A stretch of DNA of 64,000 nt from DASSUW01 sp963774155 (lineage in GTDB: Bacteria; Actinomycetota; Thermoleophilia; Solirubrobacterales; Solirubrobacteraceae), in NCBI GenBank assembly GCA_963774155.1, contig CAVZDW010000013.1:73192-137191 (forward strand), given 5' to 3'. Position numbers and translations under genes: made by a program. This document shows, piece by piece, positions 1 through 9,007 of this stretch; the first letter of the stretch is position 1; every line of letters begins with the position of its first letter. The notes beneath the pieces are model-generated. The model saw only the letters and a list, made by a program, of their open reading frames with translations, was not told the DNA's origin and ran no database searches.

Positions 1-396
1 GACGAGGCCGTGCGCCGAGGCGATGGCCACGAAGCGCCCGTCGCCGGAGTCGCGCAGCGCCGGCCACGCGGCGCGGGCGAGCAGGAACGGGCTGGTGAGC
101 AGGAGCGCGATGATGCCGTCCCATTGGTCCTCGGGGAACGCCTCGACCGGCGCGACGTGCTGGAAGCCGGCGTTGGGGATGACCGCGTCGAGCCGGCCGA
201 AGCGCTCGAGCGCCGCGCCGACGGCGGCGGCGTTGCCCTCGCGCGTCGTCAGGTCGGCGGCGAACGGCTCGCCCGGGCCGTCGCCGTCCGGCCGGAGATC
301 GACGGCCAGGACCTGGGCGCCGTCCGCCTCGAGGCGCTCGGCGATCGCCCGCCCGATCCCGCTCGCCGCGCCCGTGACCAGCACCGCCCGTCCCAT
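1..396 (-). CDS. Short-chain dehydrogenase, 3-hydroxybutyrate dehydrogenase-like (3' part cut by window edge)
   Basis: Read on the minus strand from ATG at 396, the frame stays open to the window edge, giving about 132 N-terminal residues. It begins MGRAVLVTGAASGIGRAIAE, the Rossmann glycine motif of classical SDRs, followed by an acidic residue in LAVDL that suggests NAD binding. NAGFQHVAPVEAFPEDQWD and the later IASAHGLV closely resemble D-3-hydroxybutyrate dehydrogenases, which oxidise 3-hydroxybutyrate to acetoacetate. The catalytic YxxxK lies beyond the edge and cannot be checked. SDR membership is secure; the substrate is inference from the NAGxQHVAPVE and ASAHGLV signatures. Confidence 0.8.
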   Translation of the reverse strand, partial: MGRAVLVTGAASGIGRAIAERLEADGAQVLAVDLRPDGDGPGEPFAADLTTREGNAAAVGAALERFGRLDAVIPNAGFQHVAPVEAFPEDQWDGIIALLLTSPFLLARAAWPALRDSGDGRFVAIASAHGLV

Positions 397-402
397 GGCC
401 GC

Positions 403-963
403 TCAGTCTTCCAGCTCGGCGAACGCCTGGCGGACCGCCCGCGGGGCGTTGCCGCTCGCCACGAGGTAGGTGCCGCGCTCGTCCTCGTCGAGGTCGATGG
501 TCACGCGCTCCGCCTCCTTGTGGAGCAGGACCAGGAAGCTGAAGGGCGGGAAGAGGATGGCGAGCGGGTAGACCCACGCCGGTCGCCGCTCGCGCTCGAA
601 GCGCAGGCGCCCGTCGGAGCGCTGCGTGAGGTCGTAGCCGAAGCGCTCCATCGGCGGCGCCACGTGGCGCATCATGCGGCTCATCGTGACCTTGGCGCTC
701 GCCGGCGTGTTCCAGCGCACCGTGAAGCCGCGGGAGCCGGGCATCAGGGGCCGCCGGCGGGCCGGCGCCGCCGCGGGCCGGGGCACCGGCACCGCGGGGA
801 GGTCCGCCTGCAGACGCGCCAGCTCGCGCAGCGTCGTGGCCCCGTACGCCGCCTCGCAGCGCTCGTCGAGCTCGTCGACGGTCAGCCGGCCGGCGAGCGC
901 GTGCTCGCGCAGGACGGCGACGGTCTGCTCACGGTCGGCGTCCGAGGCGCGAAGGTCGGGCAC
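403..963 (-). CDS. DUF1707 domain protein with a C-terminal membrane-associated segment
   Basis: The product starts VPDLRASDADREQTVAVLRE and continues into LAGRLTVDELDERCEAAYGA, the DUF1707 signature common at the N-terminus of small actinobacterial membrane proteins. After an Ala/Pro linker comes a basic region and a hydrophobic stretch (WVYPLAILFPPFSFLVLL) about two thirds along. I chose GTG at 963 because the DUF1707 domain begins right there. An ATG-side extension to 1026 would add a low-complexity tail and run into the divergent ligase gene. Function is unknown. It ends 6 bases from the SDR start, so the two are probably co-transcribed. Confidence 0.7.
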   Translation of the reverse strand: MPDLRASDADREQTVAVLREHALAGRLTVDELDERCEAAYGATTLRELARLQADLPAVPVPRPAAAPARRRPLMPGSRGFTVRWNTPASAKVTMSRMMRHVAPPMERFGYDLTQRSDGRLRFERERRPAWVYPLAILFPPFSFLVLLHKEAERVTIDLDEDERGTYLVASGNAPRAVRQAFAELED

Positions 964-1004
964 ACCCCCAGTATCGTCAGCCGTGGACGTCGAGGAGGAG
1001 ATCG

Positions 1005-2567
1005 ATGACGCTGGACATCGGGTCATACGAGGAAGCCGTCGCGGCGCACGAGTGGCGCGTCCCCGAGCGCTACAACATCGCGGCCGACTGCTGCGACAAG
1101 CACCCGGCCGACAAGCTCGCGATGATCCACGAGGACTTCGAGGGCGCGGTCCGCGAGATCCGGTGGGGCGAGCTGCAGGAGTGGTCGAACCGCTTCGCGA
1201 ACGTCCTGCGGGCCCACGGTGTAGAGCGTGGTGACCGCGTCGCCATGCTGCTTCCGCCGACCCCCGAGACCGCCGCCGCCTTCTTCGGCACCTACAAGGC
1301 GGGCGCGATCCTGCTCTCGATGTCGGTTCTCTACGGCGACGACGGCATCCGCCACCGCATCGACGACTCCCAGCCGACGGTCCTCGTCACCAACGCGGCG
1401 AACGCCGGCCGCGCGCAGGCCGATCAGGTCCTGATCCTCGACGAGGAGCTCCTGGCCGGCGGCGACCCGGACTTCGACGCGGTCGACACGGCGGCCGACG
1501 ATCCCGCCCAGCTCTACTACTCCTCCGGCACCACCGGCCTGGCCAAGGGCATCCTCCACGCCCACCGGTACCTGCTCGCCCACGAGGAGTTCCTCTACTG
1601 CCACGACGTGCAGGACGGCGAGCGCTTCCACGGCATGGGGGAGTGGGCGTGGGCGGCCGGCATCGCGCCGCTGCTCGGCCCGTGGCGGCTCGGCGCCGTC
1701 CAGCTCGTGTACCAGCGCCAGGGCGGCTTCGATCCGCACAAGCAGCTCGACTTCCTCTCCCGCCACGAGGCCACCAACGTCTTCACGACGCCGACGGCCA
1801 TGCGCTCGATGATGTCGATCTCCGACGCCGGCAAGCGCTACCCGCAGAGGTTCCGGCGCGTGTGCTCGGCGGGCGAGCCGCTCAACCCGGAGGCGATCCG
1901 CTGGTTCCGCGAGCAGTACGGCCTGACCGTGCTCGACTACTACGGGCTCACCGAGTCGTATCCGCTCGTTGCCAACTACCCCTTCATGGAGGTCCGCGAG
2001 GGGTCGATGGGCAAGCCGATGCCGGGCTGGGACGTGCAGATCCTCGACGAGGACGAGCGGCCGGTGCCGCAGGGCGAGCGCGGCGAGATCTGCCTGCGGG
2101 CCCGCTCGAACCCGCACTATCCGATCGGATATTGGCGCAACGAGGAGGCGTCCGCGGAGACGTTCGGGGGCGAGTGGTTCCACTCCAAGGACGCGGCGCG
2201 CTTCGACGAGGACGGCTACGTCTGGTACGAGGGCCGGGCCGACGACGTGATCATCGCCGCGGGCTACCGGATCGGGCCGTTCGAGGTCGAGTCCGCGTGC
2301 CTGGAGCACGAAGCGGTGGCCGAGGCGGCCGCGGTCGCCTCGCCCGACGAGCGGCGCGGCAACGTGGTCAAGGCGTTCATCGTGCTGGCCTCCGGGCACG
2401 CCGCCTCCGACGAGCTGGTCTCAGACATCCAGCGCTTCGTGCGCGACCGGCTGTCCGCATACGCCTACCCCCGGAAGATCGAGTTCGTGGACGAGCTCCC
2501 GAAGACGCTCACGGGCAAGATCCGGCGTATCGAGCTGCGCCAGAAGGAGATGGAATCGCCGCGGTGA
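1005..2567 (+). CDS. Acyl-CoA synthetase (AMP-forming), medium-chain/ACSM-like
   Basis: A 520-residue ANL-superfamily enzyme that activates a carboxylic acid to acyl-AMP and then acyl-CoA. Visible core motifs, in order: the P-loop YYSSGTTGLAKG (about residues 168-179), DYYGLTES, the hinge region with GRADDVIIAAGYRIGPFEVE, and the C-terminal lysine motif PKTLTGKIRR. Length is typical. The ATG is preceded by a strong Shine-Dalgarno (AGGAGGAG at 993-1000). Its stop overlaps the GTG of the transglutaminase gene (GTGA), so the two are translationally coupled although no functional link is obvious. The ACSM-like group suggests medium-chain or aromatic acids; the exact substrate is not readable. Confidence 0.9.
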   Translation: MTLDIGSYEEAVAAHEWRVPERYNIAADCCDKHPADKLAMIHEDFEGAVREIRWGELQEWSNRFANVLRAHGVERGDRVAMLLPPTPETAAAFFGTYKAGAILLSMSVLYGDDGIRHRIDDSQPTVLVTNAANAGRAQADQVLILDEELLAGGDPDFDAVDTAADDPAQLYYSSGTTGLAKGILHAHRYLLAHEEFLYCHDVQDGERFHGMGEWAWAAGIAPLLGPWRLGAVQLVYQRQGGFDPHKQLDFLSRHEATNVFTTPTAMRSMMSISDAGKRYPQRFRRVCSAGEPLNPEAIRWFREQYGLTVLDYYGLTESYPLVANYPFMEVREGSMGKPMPGWDVQILDEDERPVPQGERGEICLRARSNPHYPIGYWRNEEASAETFGGEWFHSKDAARFDEDGYVWYEGRADDVIIAAGYRIGPFEVESACLEHEAVAEAAAVASPDERRGNVVKAFIVLASGHAASDELVSDIQRFVRDRLSAYAYPRKIEFVDELPKTLTGKIRRIELRQKEMESPR

Positions 2568-4924
2568 GGACACCCGAGCGCGGGCCGGACGCGCTGCTGC
2601 CGGTCTGGGCGGCGCGGCTGGTGGGCTTCGCCGCCCTCGGCTCGCTCGGCGCCCTGCAGTGGCAGCGCATGGTCGAGGGGCTCAGCTCCGGCCGGGCGCT
2701 CCTGTGGGTCGCCGCCGCCACCCTGGCCGCCGCGCTGATCATGGGCTGCGATCGGCTGCCCCTGCGCTGGCGCGGGATCGGGCTGCTGGCAGCGACGCTG
2801 GCCGGCCCGCTGGCGGCGCTCGTGGTGTCCGGGATCGACCTCACGTTCCTGCGGCCGCGCAACTGGGACGTGCTCGTGGAGGGCGTGGTCAGCGGCGTCC
2901 AGTCGCTCGGCACCGTGCGGCTCCCGTACGCCGGGCAAGACCCGTGGCCGCGAGTGGCGCTCGAGCTCTGCGGCGCCCTCCTGCTGGTGCTGTCCGGGCA
3001 GCTCGCGTGCTGGCCGCGGGGAACGGATCCCCACCCGCCGCGCGGCTACCCGTTCATGGCGCTCGTGGGCCTGCTGGTCCTGGTCGTCTCGCCCGTGGTG
3101 TCGCTCGGGGGCACGCGGCCGCTGTTGCTGGGCGCCGTGCTCGCCGCGCTGACCGTGTGCTTCCTGTGGCTGGAGCGGCTGCCGCTGCGGCCGGGCCTCG
3201 GGGTCGCGGCGCTGCTCGGCGTGGCGCTGGCCGGCTCGCTGCCGCTGGCGGCGGTGGCCGATCGCGGCGAGCCGTGGTTCGACTACAAGGCCTTCGCGGA
3301 GGGCCTCGGTCCGGACGATCCCGTGCGCTTCAGCTGGAACCAGGACTACGGGCCGATCGACTGGCCGCGCGACGGCAACGAGGTCATGCGGGTGGAGTCC
3401 GACGAGCCGCACTACTGGAAGGCGGCGAACCTCACGCGCTTCGACGGGCTCGGCTGGAACGAGGCGACGCCCGGCGACTCGTTCGACGTCGACAGCGAGC
3501 TGCGCGAAGACTGGCGGAACAAGCCCGGCTGGGTGGACGACATCTCGGTCTCCGTCCGGCGGATCCGGACCTTCGACGTCATCGCGCCGGGCGCGATCAT
3601 GAGCGTCGGGCGGACCACGCGGCCGATGGCGCCCTCCGGTGTGCCGGGCCGCTGGCGCGCCACTTCGGAGCTGCGCCGCGGCGACTCCTACACGGCCTCG
3701 GTCTACGTCCCCACGCCGAGCGCGGGCGAGGTGCGCCAGGCCGACGCGACCGGCTTCCGCAACGCCCGCGGCGCCGATCTCGAGCTGACGGTGCCGTTCC
3801 TGCCGGGCCGGATGCCGACCACCCGCTCCGTGGGCGGGGTCGAGAACGGGCGGATCGCCGAGGCCGTGGTGCACTTCCGCCCGTTCGGCGACGAGGCCGA
3901 GCCGTACGTCACCTATCCGGCGGCCCGCCGCTCGCGCTACGACGCGGTCGACGAGACGTTCCGCCGCTCGCCCTACGCGCGCACCTGGCGGCTCGCACAA
4001 CGCCTGCGCTCAGCCGCCGAGACGCCGTTCGAGTACATCCTGCTGGTCAACGCCTACCTCAAAGAGGGCTTCGGCTACTCGGAGCGGCCCGCCGCGCCGG
4101 ACCCGGGCCGGGCACCGCTCGACGCCTTCCTGATCGACACGAAGGAGGGCTACTGCCAGCACTTCTCGGGCGCGATGGCGCTGCTCCTGCGCATGGGCGG
4201 CGTCCCGGCGCGCGTGGCCACGGGCTTCAGCCCGGGCGGCTTCTCCGAGCGCCGCAAGGCCTGGATCGTGCGCGACACCGACGCCCACGCGTGGGTCGAG
4301 GCGTGGTTCGACGAGCTCGGGTGGGTCACCTACGACCCGACGCCCGACGCGACCCCCGCCCGCTCCCAGATCGCCGCGCTCGAGGCGCCGGCCGCCCCGA
4401 TCCCCACGTCGGCCGATGCGGCCGCCGATCTCGCCGCCGGGGGAGGCGCCATCGGCGTGCGGCCGGGCGGCGTCCGCCCGGACCTCCTGCTCGACCCGCA
4501 GCGCAACAACCCCGCGGCGGCGGCGGACGAAGCGGGCGGCGGCCCGGCGTGGTGGGTCTGGTGCCTGATCGGCGCCGCGGCCGCGGCGCTCGCCGCGCTG
4601 GCGTGGCGCTGGCGCCGCGCGCGCCGCCGCCTCGCGGACCTCTCCCCGCTGGATCGAGCCGTCGCCGAGCTCGAGTCCGCCCTGCGCCGGGCGGGCCGGC
4701 CGCTCAAGCCGGGCACGACCCTGCGCCAGCTCGAGCAGCGGCTCGGCGGGTCGTCGTCGGAGGCCGCCGAGTACCTGCGCGCCCTGAGCGCGTCGCGCTA
4801 CGGGCCGACCGCCGCGCCGCCGACCGCCGCCCAGCGGCGGGCGCTCCGCCGCGCGCTGGCGCAGGGGCTGGGGCCGACGGGGTGGCTGCGCGCCCTGTGG
4901 GCGCTGCCGCCTCGGCCGCGCTGA
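2564..4924 (+). CDS. Membrane-anchored transglutaminase-like protein (TgpA/DUF3488 type)
   Basis: About 786 residues. The N-terminal ~240 residues hold six or seven hydrophobic segments (for example GIGLLAATLAGPLAALVVSG and YPFMALVGLLVLVVSPVVSL). A large extracytoplasmic region follows with a papain-like transglutaminase core carrying the triad: Cys in EGYCQHFS (about residue 529), His in DAHAWVEAWF (about 574) and Asp in VTYDPTP (about 591). A further helix (WWVWCLIGAAAAALAALAW) and a DUF4129-like tail end the protein. This order matches actinobacterial TgpA-like proteins, whose substrates are mostly unknown. GTG at 2564 overlaps the ligase stop. The open frame runs much further upstream, but that part is only a shadow of the ligase gene. 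Confidence 0.88.
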   Translation: MRTPERGPDALLPVWAARLVGFAALGSLGALQWQRMVEGLSSGRALLWVAAATLAAALIMGCDRLPLRWRGIGLLAATLAGPLAALVVSGIDLTFLRPRNWDVLVEGVVSGVQSLGTVRLPYAGQDPWPRVALELCGALLLVLSGQLACWPRGTDPHPPRGYPFMALVGLLVLVVSPVVSLGGTRPLLLGAVLAALTVCFLWLERLPLRPGLGVAALLGVALAGSLPLAAVADRGEPWFDYKAFAEGLGPDDPVRFSWNQDYGPIDWPRDGNEVMRVESDEPHYWKAANLTRFDGLGWNEATPGDSFDVDSELREDWRNKPGWVDDISVSVRRIRTFDVIAPGAIMSVGRTTRPMAPSGVPGRWRATSELRRGDSYTASVYVPTPSAGEVRQADATGFRNARGADLELTVPFLPGRMPTTRSVGGVENGRIAEAVVHFRPFGDEAEPYVTYPAARRSRYDAVDETFRRSPYARTWRLAQRLRSAAETPFEYILLVNAYLKEGFGYSERPAAPDPGRAPLDAFLIDTKEGYCQHFSGAMALLLRMGGVPARVATGFSPGGFSERRKAWIVRDTDAHAWVEAWFDELGWVTYDPTPDATPARSQIAALEAPAAPIPTSADAAADLAAGGGAIGVRPGGVRPDLLLDPQRNNPAAAADEAGGGPAWWVWCLIGAAAAALAALAWRWRRARRRLADLSPLDRAVAELESALRRAGRPLKPGTTLRQLEQRLGGSSSEAAEYLRALSASRYGPTAAPPTAAQRRALRRALAQGLGPTGWLRALWALPPRPR

Positions 4925-5052
4925 CTCGCCGGCTCTCGTCGGACGCGCCCATTCGCCCCGGCCAAACCCCGCATTGAGAAATGCACCCTCACCGCGCCCA
5001 GCCGAGCCAGCTTCCCTACCCAGCCGGGGTTACGCCGGGGCGATGAACGCGC

Positions 5053-6651
5053 TCACCCAGACGACAGCGCGGCGCGGCGGTCGTGGAGCCGCATCTCGGC
5101 CAGGATGCGCTCGAGCCGCGGCTCGGACGACCGGTCCACGTAGTCCATCGCGGCGGCCACGCCCGGGTGGATCGCGGCGATCTGGGCGTGCATCTCGTGG
5201 GCGACCGCGCGGTAGCCCGGGTGGCCCTCGTGGCCGGAGCGGAGCTCGATCAGGTGCATCGCCTCGCGGGCGTTGAGGTCGAGCACGTAGCGCATGCGGT
5301 AGCCGAGGCAGAGCGCGTAGGGCGCGGCTTCGGACAGCCCGGCCGCGGCCAGCCGCTCGTACTCGGTGCGGGAGCGCTCCAGCGCCCGCTCGTACAGCGG
5401 GCCGCAGCCCGCGGCCACGACCTCCTCCGGCACGCCGGCCCCGAGGTCGGGCGTCAGCGCCTGCCATTGCACGGTGAGCATCCGGTGGCGTTGGAGATCG
5501 CGGAACGCTCCGTAGTCGGAGACCACCTCGAAGCGGTAGCGGAGCGCCTCGAAGCCGCGGCCCGGGCGGTGGCGGCGATTGCGCCGCTCGCCCACGAGGT
5601 CGGCCAGCGCGCGGGCACGCTCCTCCTCGCCGAGCGCGCGAACGGCCTCGAGCGTCTCGGCCTCGCCGGCCGCCGCGCCCTCGAAGAGCAGCGCGGCGAG
5701 CAGGCGCTCCTCGTCACCGTCGACGTGCAGCAGGCGCACCGACGGCCCGCCGTCGGCCGCGGCCTCGCGCCGGTCCAGCCCCAGGCGGGCGGCCCAGCGC
5801 TCGGTGGCCTCGCGCCGGCGCTCGAGGTACGAGACCCACTCGCCGCCGCGGTCGGGCCGCTCGACGCGTGAGACGAAGCTCGGCATCACGGCCTTGATGG
5901 CGTCGAGGATCATCTGCCCGTAGGCGCGCGCCTCCGGCAGCGGATCGCCCATCAGGTGGAGGATGAGCTGCTCGTAGGCCTGGCCGCTCGCGTAGATGCC
6001 CATGTGCGAGAGCGAGGCGGCCGGCAGCAGCCCGCGCAGGAGATCGAACGACTTCGCGTTCACGGCGCGGCGGCGCGCGGCCTCCGGCTCGCCGTCGGTG
6101 CGCGGGAACGACTCGTCCACCCACGTGCGCACGCGCGGCAGCGCCTCGGCGTACGCGTCGAACAGCGCGTCCATCGCCGCGTCGTACGCCGGGCCGAGCT
6201 CGCCGGAGCGGTAGTAGCGGTAGCCGCCGCCCGGCATCGGGGCGTCGTACGCGATGTAGCGCGTGGACTGCTCGAGGTAGGCGGCGAGCCGCGGCCGCTG
6301 CAGCCGCTTGGTGAGGATGTTGGAGACCCACTCGCAGGCGACGTGCGCGCCGCCGAGCTGGGCGACCGAGTCGTCGCCGTAGCCGACGAAGATCCGCTCG
6401 TAGAGCTCGGCCGCCCGACGGCCCTCGGAGGCCTCCCAGCCACGCCCCTCGGGCGCCGGCAGCGAGTCCGCGAACTCGTCGAGGAACAGGCGCCGCAGCG
6501 TCCCGGGATAGCGCGAGTAGCGGGCGAACAGCGCGCCCTTCACGGTCTCCGGCAGGTTGACCAGCGCGAAGACGGGACCGTCGAGATCGGTGACGTGCGG
6601 CGCCAGGCGCGCGCGCTCGGCTTCGGTGAGATCGTCGGACGGGTAGCGCAC
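5053..6651 (-). CDS. FAD-dependent thymidylate synthase family protein (tandem ThyX-like)
   Basis: 532 residues, roughly twice the length of a classical ThyX (about 220-250). Two halves each resemble a ThyX repeat: the first carries AAYLEQSTRYIAYD, the second FRDLQRHRMLTVQWQALTPD, where RHR matches the start of the ThyX RHRxxS motif but the following Ser is replaced. ThyX enzymes methylate dUMP using methylene-tetrahydrofolate and FAD. Long two-repeat members are known in databases as FAD-dependent thymidylate synthase, but whether they make dTMP is uncertain. It starts with GTG at 6651 and stands alone, convergent with the transglutaminase gene. Confidence 0.75.
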   Translation of the reverse strand: MRYPSDDLTEAERARLAPHVTDLDGPVFALVNLPETVKGALFARYSRYPGTLRRLFLDEFADSLPAPEGRGWEASEGRRAAELYERIFVGYGDDSVAQLGGAHVACEWVSNILTKRLQRPRLAAYLEQSTRYIAYDAPMPGGGYRYYRSGELGPAYDAAMDALFDAYAEALPRVRTWVDESFPRTDGEPEAARRRAVNAKSFDLLRGLLPAASLSHMGIYASGQAYEQLILHLMGDPLPEARAYGQMILDAIKAVMPSFVSRVERPDRGGEWVSYLERRREATERWAARLGLDRREAAADGGPSVRLLHVDGDEERLLAALLFEGAAAGEAETLEAVRALGEEERARALADLVGERRNRRHRPGRGFEALRYRFEVVSDYGAFRDLQRHRMLTVQWQALTPDLGAGVPEEVVAAGCGPLYERALERSRTEYERLAAAGLSEAAPYALCLGYRMRYVLDLNAREAMHLIELRSGHEGHPGYRAVAHEMHAQIAAIHPGVAAAMDYVDRSSEPRLERILAEMRLHDRRAALSSG

Positions 6652-6685
6652 GGGTTGGTGACCCTAGCGCGGCCGTCGGCCGGAC

Positions 6686-7393
6686 CTACGAGGCCGCGCC
6701 GGCCGGCACTTCGGGCCTCAGCGCGTCGCCTGCGGGAGCCTCCGGCGGCGGCGCCGCCTTCTCGGCCGCGCGCCCGTCGAGGCGCTCTGTCGCGAAGCGC
6801 ACGACGGCGACCGCGAGGAACGCGGTGACCAGCGACAGCGCGTCCCCGACGAGGTAGATGATGTTGCCCGTCCGCCACTCCTCGGGCGTGTCGGCCTGGG
6901 CGTAGTTGTTCCCGGCGATCCGCAGCACGACGTCGGCGAAGATCCAGAGCGCCCACCAGGAGAGCAGCAGCCAGCCCGGCTGGGCGTGCTCCTCGTCGCG
7001 CCCGCCCGCGCGCCAGACGTCGTTGACGATCTGCTTGGGACGCCAGAGGTTGAGGAACGGGACGAACCAGGCGCCGATCGCCCACCCGTGCCCGTAGCGT
7101 CGCTCGACCGGGGCGACCACGTCGACGTTGGAGTACGCCGCCCGCAGCCAGCGGATGAAGGCGAAGGCCGCGAAGATCCAGACCACGATGCTCACCGGCA
7201 GCAGCGCGAGGTTGCGGTCGTCGATCGCGGTCAGCTCGGCGTCACTGACCGCCGCACCCGCCAGGAGACGATCGATGGTTCGCAGCTCGGCGAAGCCGAA
7301 GCCGATGGAGACGGCGCACAGCACTGCCATGACGCCGAGGGCGATGGTCGCGAGGCGGACGCGGCCGCCGAGCGGGATGTAGGAGGCGGGCAT
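6686..7393 (-). CDS. DUF4328 membrane protein
   Basis: 235 residues with about four hydrophobic segments (ATIALGVMAVLCAVSIGFGF, LALLPVSIVVWIFAAFAFI, WLLLSWWALWIFADVVL, and a segment near YLVGDALSLVTAFLAVAVV). The central IRWLRAAYSN and GHGWAIGAWFVPFLNLWRPK are the hallmark of DUF4328, an actinobacterial membrane family of unknown role. The tail is rich in Ala, Pro and Glu and probably disordered. ATG at 7393 has a purine-rich upstream stretch. It lies 34 bases upstream of the ThyX-like gene on the same strand. Confidence 0.8.
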   Translation of the reverse strand: MPASYIPLGGRVRLATIALGVMAVLCAVSIGFGFAELRTIDRLLAGAAVSDAELTAIDDRNLALLPVSIVVWIFAAFAFIRWLRAAYSNVDVVAPVERRYGHGWAIGAWFVPFLNLWRPKQIVNDVWRAGGRDEEHAQPGWLLLSWWALWIFADVVLRIAGNNYAQADTPEEWRTGNIIYLVGDALSLVTAFLAVAVVRFATERLDGRAAEKAAPPPEAPAGDALRPEVPAGAAS

Positions 7394-7452
7394 GGCCGCC
7401 CCAGTACCCGCTAGTCAGGAAAGTGAAGCGGCGAAGGACCGGGTGTGCACCC

Positions 7453-7471
7453 CCGGCCCTGCGCGGGCCGG
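7453..7471 (-). terminator. GC hairpin downstream of the DUF378 gene
   Basis: A perfect 7-bp stem (CCGGCCC / GGGCCGG) with a 5-base loop lies just past the stop of the DUF378 gene, on the side where its transcript would end. There is no clear T-run, so it would be a non-canonical terminator, as is common in GC-rich actinobacteria. Confidence 0.35.
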
Positions 7472-7474
7472 CGC

Positions 7475-7690
7475 CTAGACGCCGGTGGGATGCGTGCGGT
7501 GGGTGCTGACGCGGAAGTCCTCGAACAGCCGCGGCACCATCATCAGCCCCGCGAGGCCGACGATCACGTAGACGATGTCGGCAACCGTGCCGGCACCGAA
7601 GATCTCCTCGACGAGGTTGAACTCGAAGAGGCCGACGAGACCCCAATTAAGGGCTCCCACGACGATGAGCGCGAGCCACACGGGCTCCAT
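7475..7690 (-). CDS. DUF378 small membrane protein
   Basis: 71 residues starting MEPVWLALIVVGALNWGLVG. The VGALNWGLVG and the second hydrophobic stretch VADIVYVIVGLAGLMMVPRL are diagnostic of DUF378, a two-helix membrane family of unknown function. The reading frame is open upstream, but ATG at 7690 is the natural family start. An AGGAGG lies about 20 bases upstream, somewhat far for ideal spacing. Confidence 0.8.
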   Translation of the reverse strand: MEPVWLALIVVGALNWGLVGLFEFNLVEEIFGAGTVADIVYVIVGLAGLMMVPRLFEDFRVSTHRTHPTGV

Positions 7691-7746
7691 GCGCTTGATG
7701 AACGTCCATCGCTTCCTCCTGTGATCGCGACGGATTGTGTGAGACG

Positions 7747-8910
7747 TCACGATGTACGCTCCAGGCCGGCTCCGGTTACACCACAATCTGCACGTTCCCT
7801 TTCACGGGAGCCGTTCGTCCAGGCGCTGGCCGCCACCAGGCGCCGCTCGATCTCGACGTCGTCGACGTCGAACCCGAGCGCGACGCCGAGCTTGGCGGAC
7901 AGCTTGAACTCGCCCGAGTCGTCGCGCACGTCGTAGACCGACCGCTCGACGACGCCCGTCTGCACGGCCCGACGCACCAGCGAGGTCAGGTCGCCGACGA
8001 GACCTCCCGGCCACGGCAGCCGGCGGTCGAGCAGCGGTGCGGCGGCGGCCCGGTTCCGCGGATCGCGCAGGTCGAGCCGGGCCACCGTGTCGGTCACCTG
8101 GCCCTTGCCGGGCCCGGACTGGGCGGTCCGGAAGGCGAGCTCGCGCAGCTCGCCGCCCTCACGCGTCACCTCCACGATGACCTCGCCCGTCGAAGGCCCG
8201 TGCCACGTCGCGTCGCGATGCGGTACCCAGACCTTGGCGTCCAGGGCGTCGAGCCGTCCGCGCAGGTAGTACGTCACGCGGCCCTGGCCGGCGCGCACGC
8301 CCAGCGCCGCGTTCGCGGTCGACTCGATCCCCGTCAGCGTGGCCCCGCCGATGCTCGCGCCCGCCTCGCCCTGCAGCACGCTCCCGGCATCGCCGAAGCG
8401 CCACGCCGGCGAGACGCCCTCGCGCTCCCCGGCCAGGAACCGCGCCGCGCTCGCGGCGTCGGGGAACTCCCACGCGCGGCCCGCGTCGAACGTGAAGTCG
8501 ACCTGGCCCTCGACGCCGAACTCGAGCCCGAGGCCGCTGGCCTCGATCCCCACGCCCGTCTCGGCGCCCAGCGAGCGCCCCTCCGACTCCACGACCAGCA
8601 CCGTCCCGTCCGATCGCGTCGCCACGGTCAGGCCCTCCTTGCCGCCCGCGCGCACCGACAGCACCGTGATCGTCACGCCGTCGCCGCTCGTGTCCTCGCT
8701 CACGGTGCATGGGAGCAGGCCCGCCGCCTCCGCGTCGGACGCCCGGCAGACGTCCCCGGCCACGATGCAGATGCCGGTGCGCACCCCGGCCGCGACCGCC
8801 GCCGCCACGTCTCCCACCCCGACCACCGCGCCCGACGCGGCCAGCGCGATGCCCACGAGGCCGAGCAGCGCGGCGTACTCCGCCGTGGTCTGACCCGTCG
8901 CGTCGCGCAT
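7747..8910 (-). CDS. Secreted/pilin-like protein with Flp-type N-terminus and long unknown domain
   Basis: 387 residues. It begins MRDATGQTTAEYAALLGLVG followed by a hydrophobic run. G-Q-T-T-A-E-Y is the processing site and Glu+5 pattern of Flp/TadE-type (class III) prepilins, so prepilin peptidase cleavage after the Gly is expected. The remaining ~340 residues (two Cys near residues 48 and 55, then long beta-rich stretches such as GVGIEASGLGLEFGVEGQVD) match nothing I recognise. Flp pilins themselves are only about 55-70 residues, so this is a pilin head with a large passenger. No other tad genes are adjacent in the window. Confidence 0.65.
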   Translation of the reverse strand: MRDATGQTTAEYAALLGLVGIALAASGAVVGVGDVAAAVAAGVRTGICIVAGDVCRASDAEAAGLLPCTVSEDTSGDGVTITVLSVRAGGKEGLTVATRSDGTVLVVESEGRSLGAETGVGIEASGLGLEFGVEGQVDFTFDAGRAWEFPDAASAARFLAGEREGVSPAWRFGDAGSVLQGEAGASIGGATLTGIESTANAALGVRAGQGRVTYYLRGRLDALDAKVWVPHRDATWHGPSTGEVIVEVTREGGELRELAFRTAQSGPGKGQVTDTVARLDLRDPRNRAAAAPLLDRRLPWPGGLVGDLTSLVRRAVQTGVVERSVYDVRDDSGEFKLSAKLGVALGFDVDDVEIERRLVAASAWTNGSRERERADCGVTGAGLERTS

Positions 8911-9007
8911 GACCCCTAGAGGTCACGCCGCGAGAAACTCGCCCGAGGCAGTGTCCGGATCAAAGAGACTCGGCGGCGCGGCATCCGCCGGACCGCTCCG
9001 AATCGGC

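Noticed and set aside
10..1008. Open frame on the plus strand across the SDR and DUF1707 genes
   Set aside because: Composition (Arg/Gly/His-rich) is that of the antisense of GC-rich genes; both minus-strand genes have recognisable domains.
1643..2563. Long open frame upstream of the transglutaminase start
   Set aside because: It is a shadow of the acyl-CoA ligase: Arg/Ala/Pro-rich with no domain. The GTG at 2564 that overlaps the ligase stop is the sensible start.
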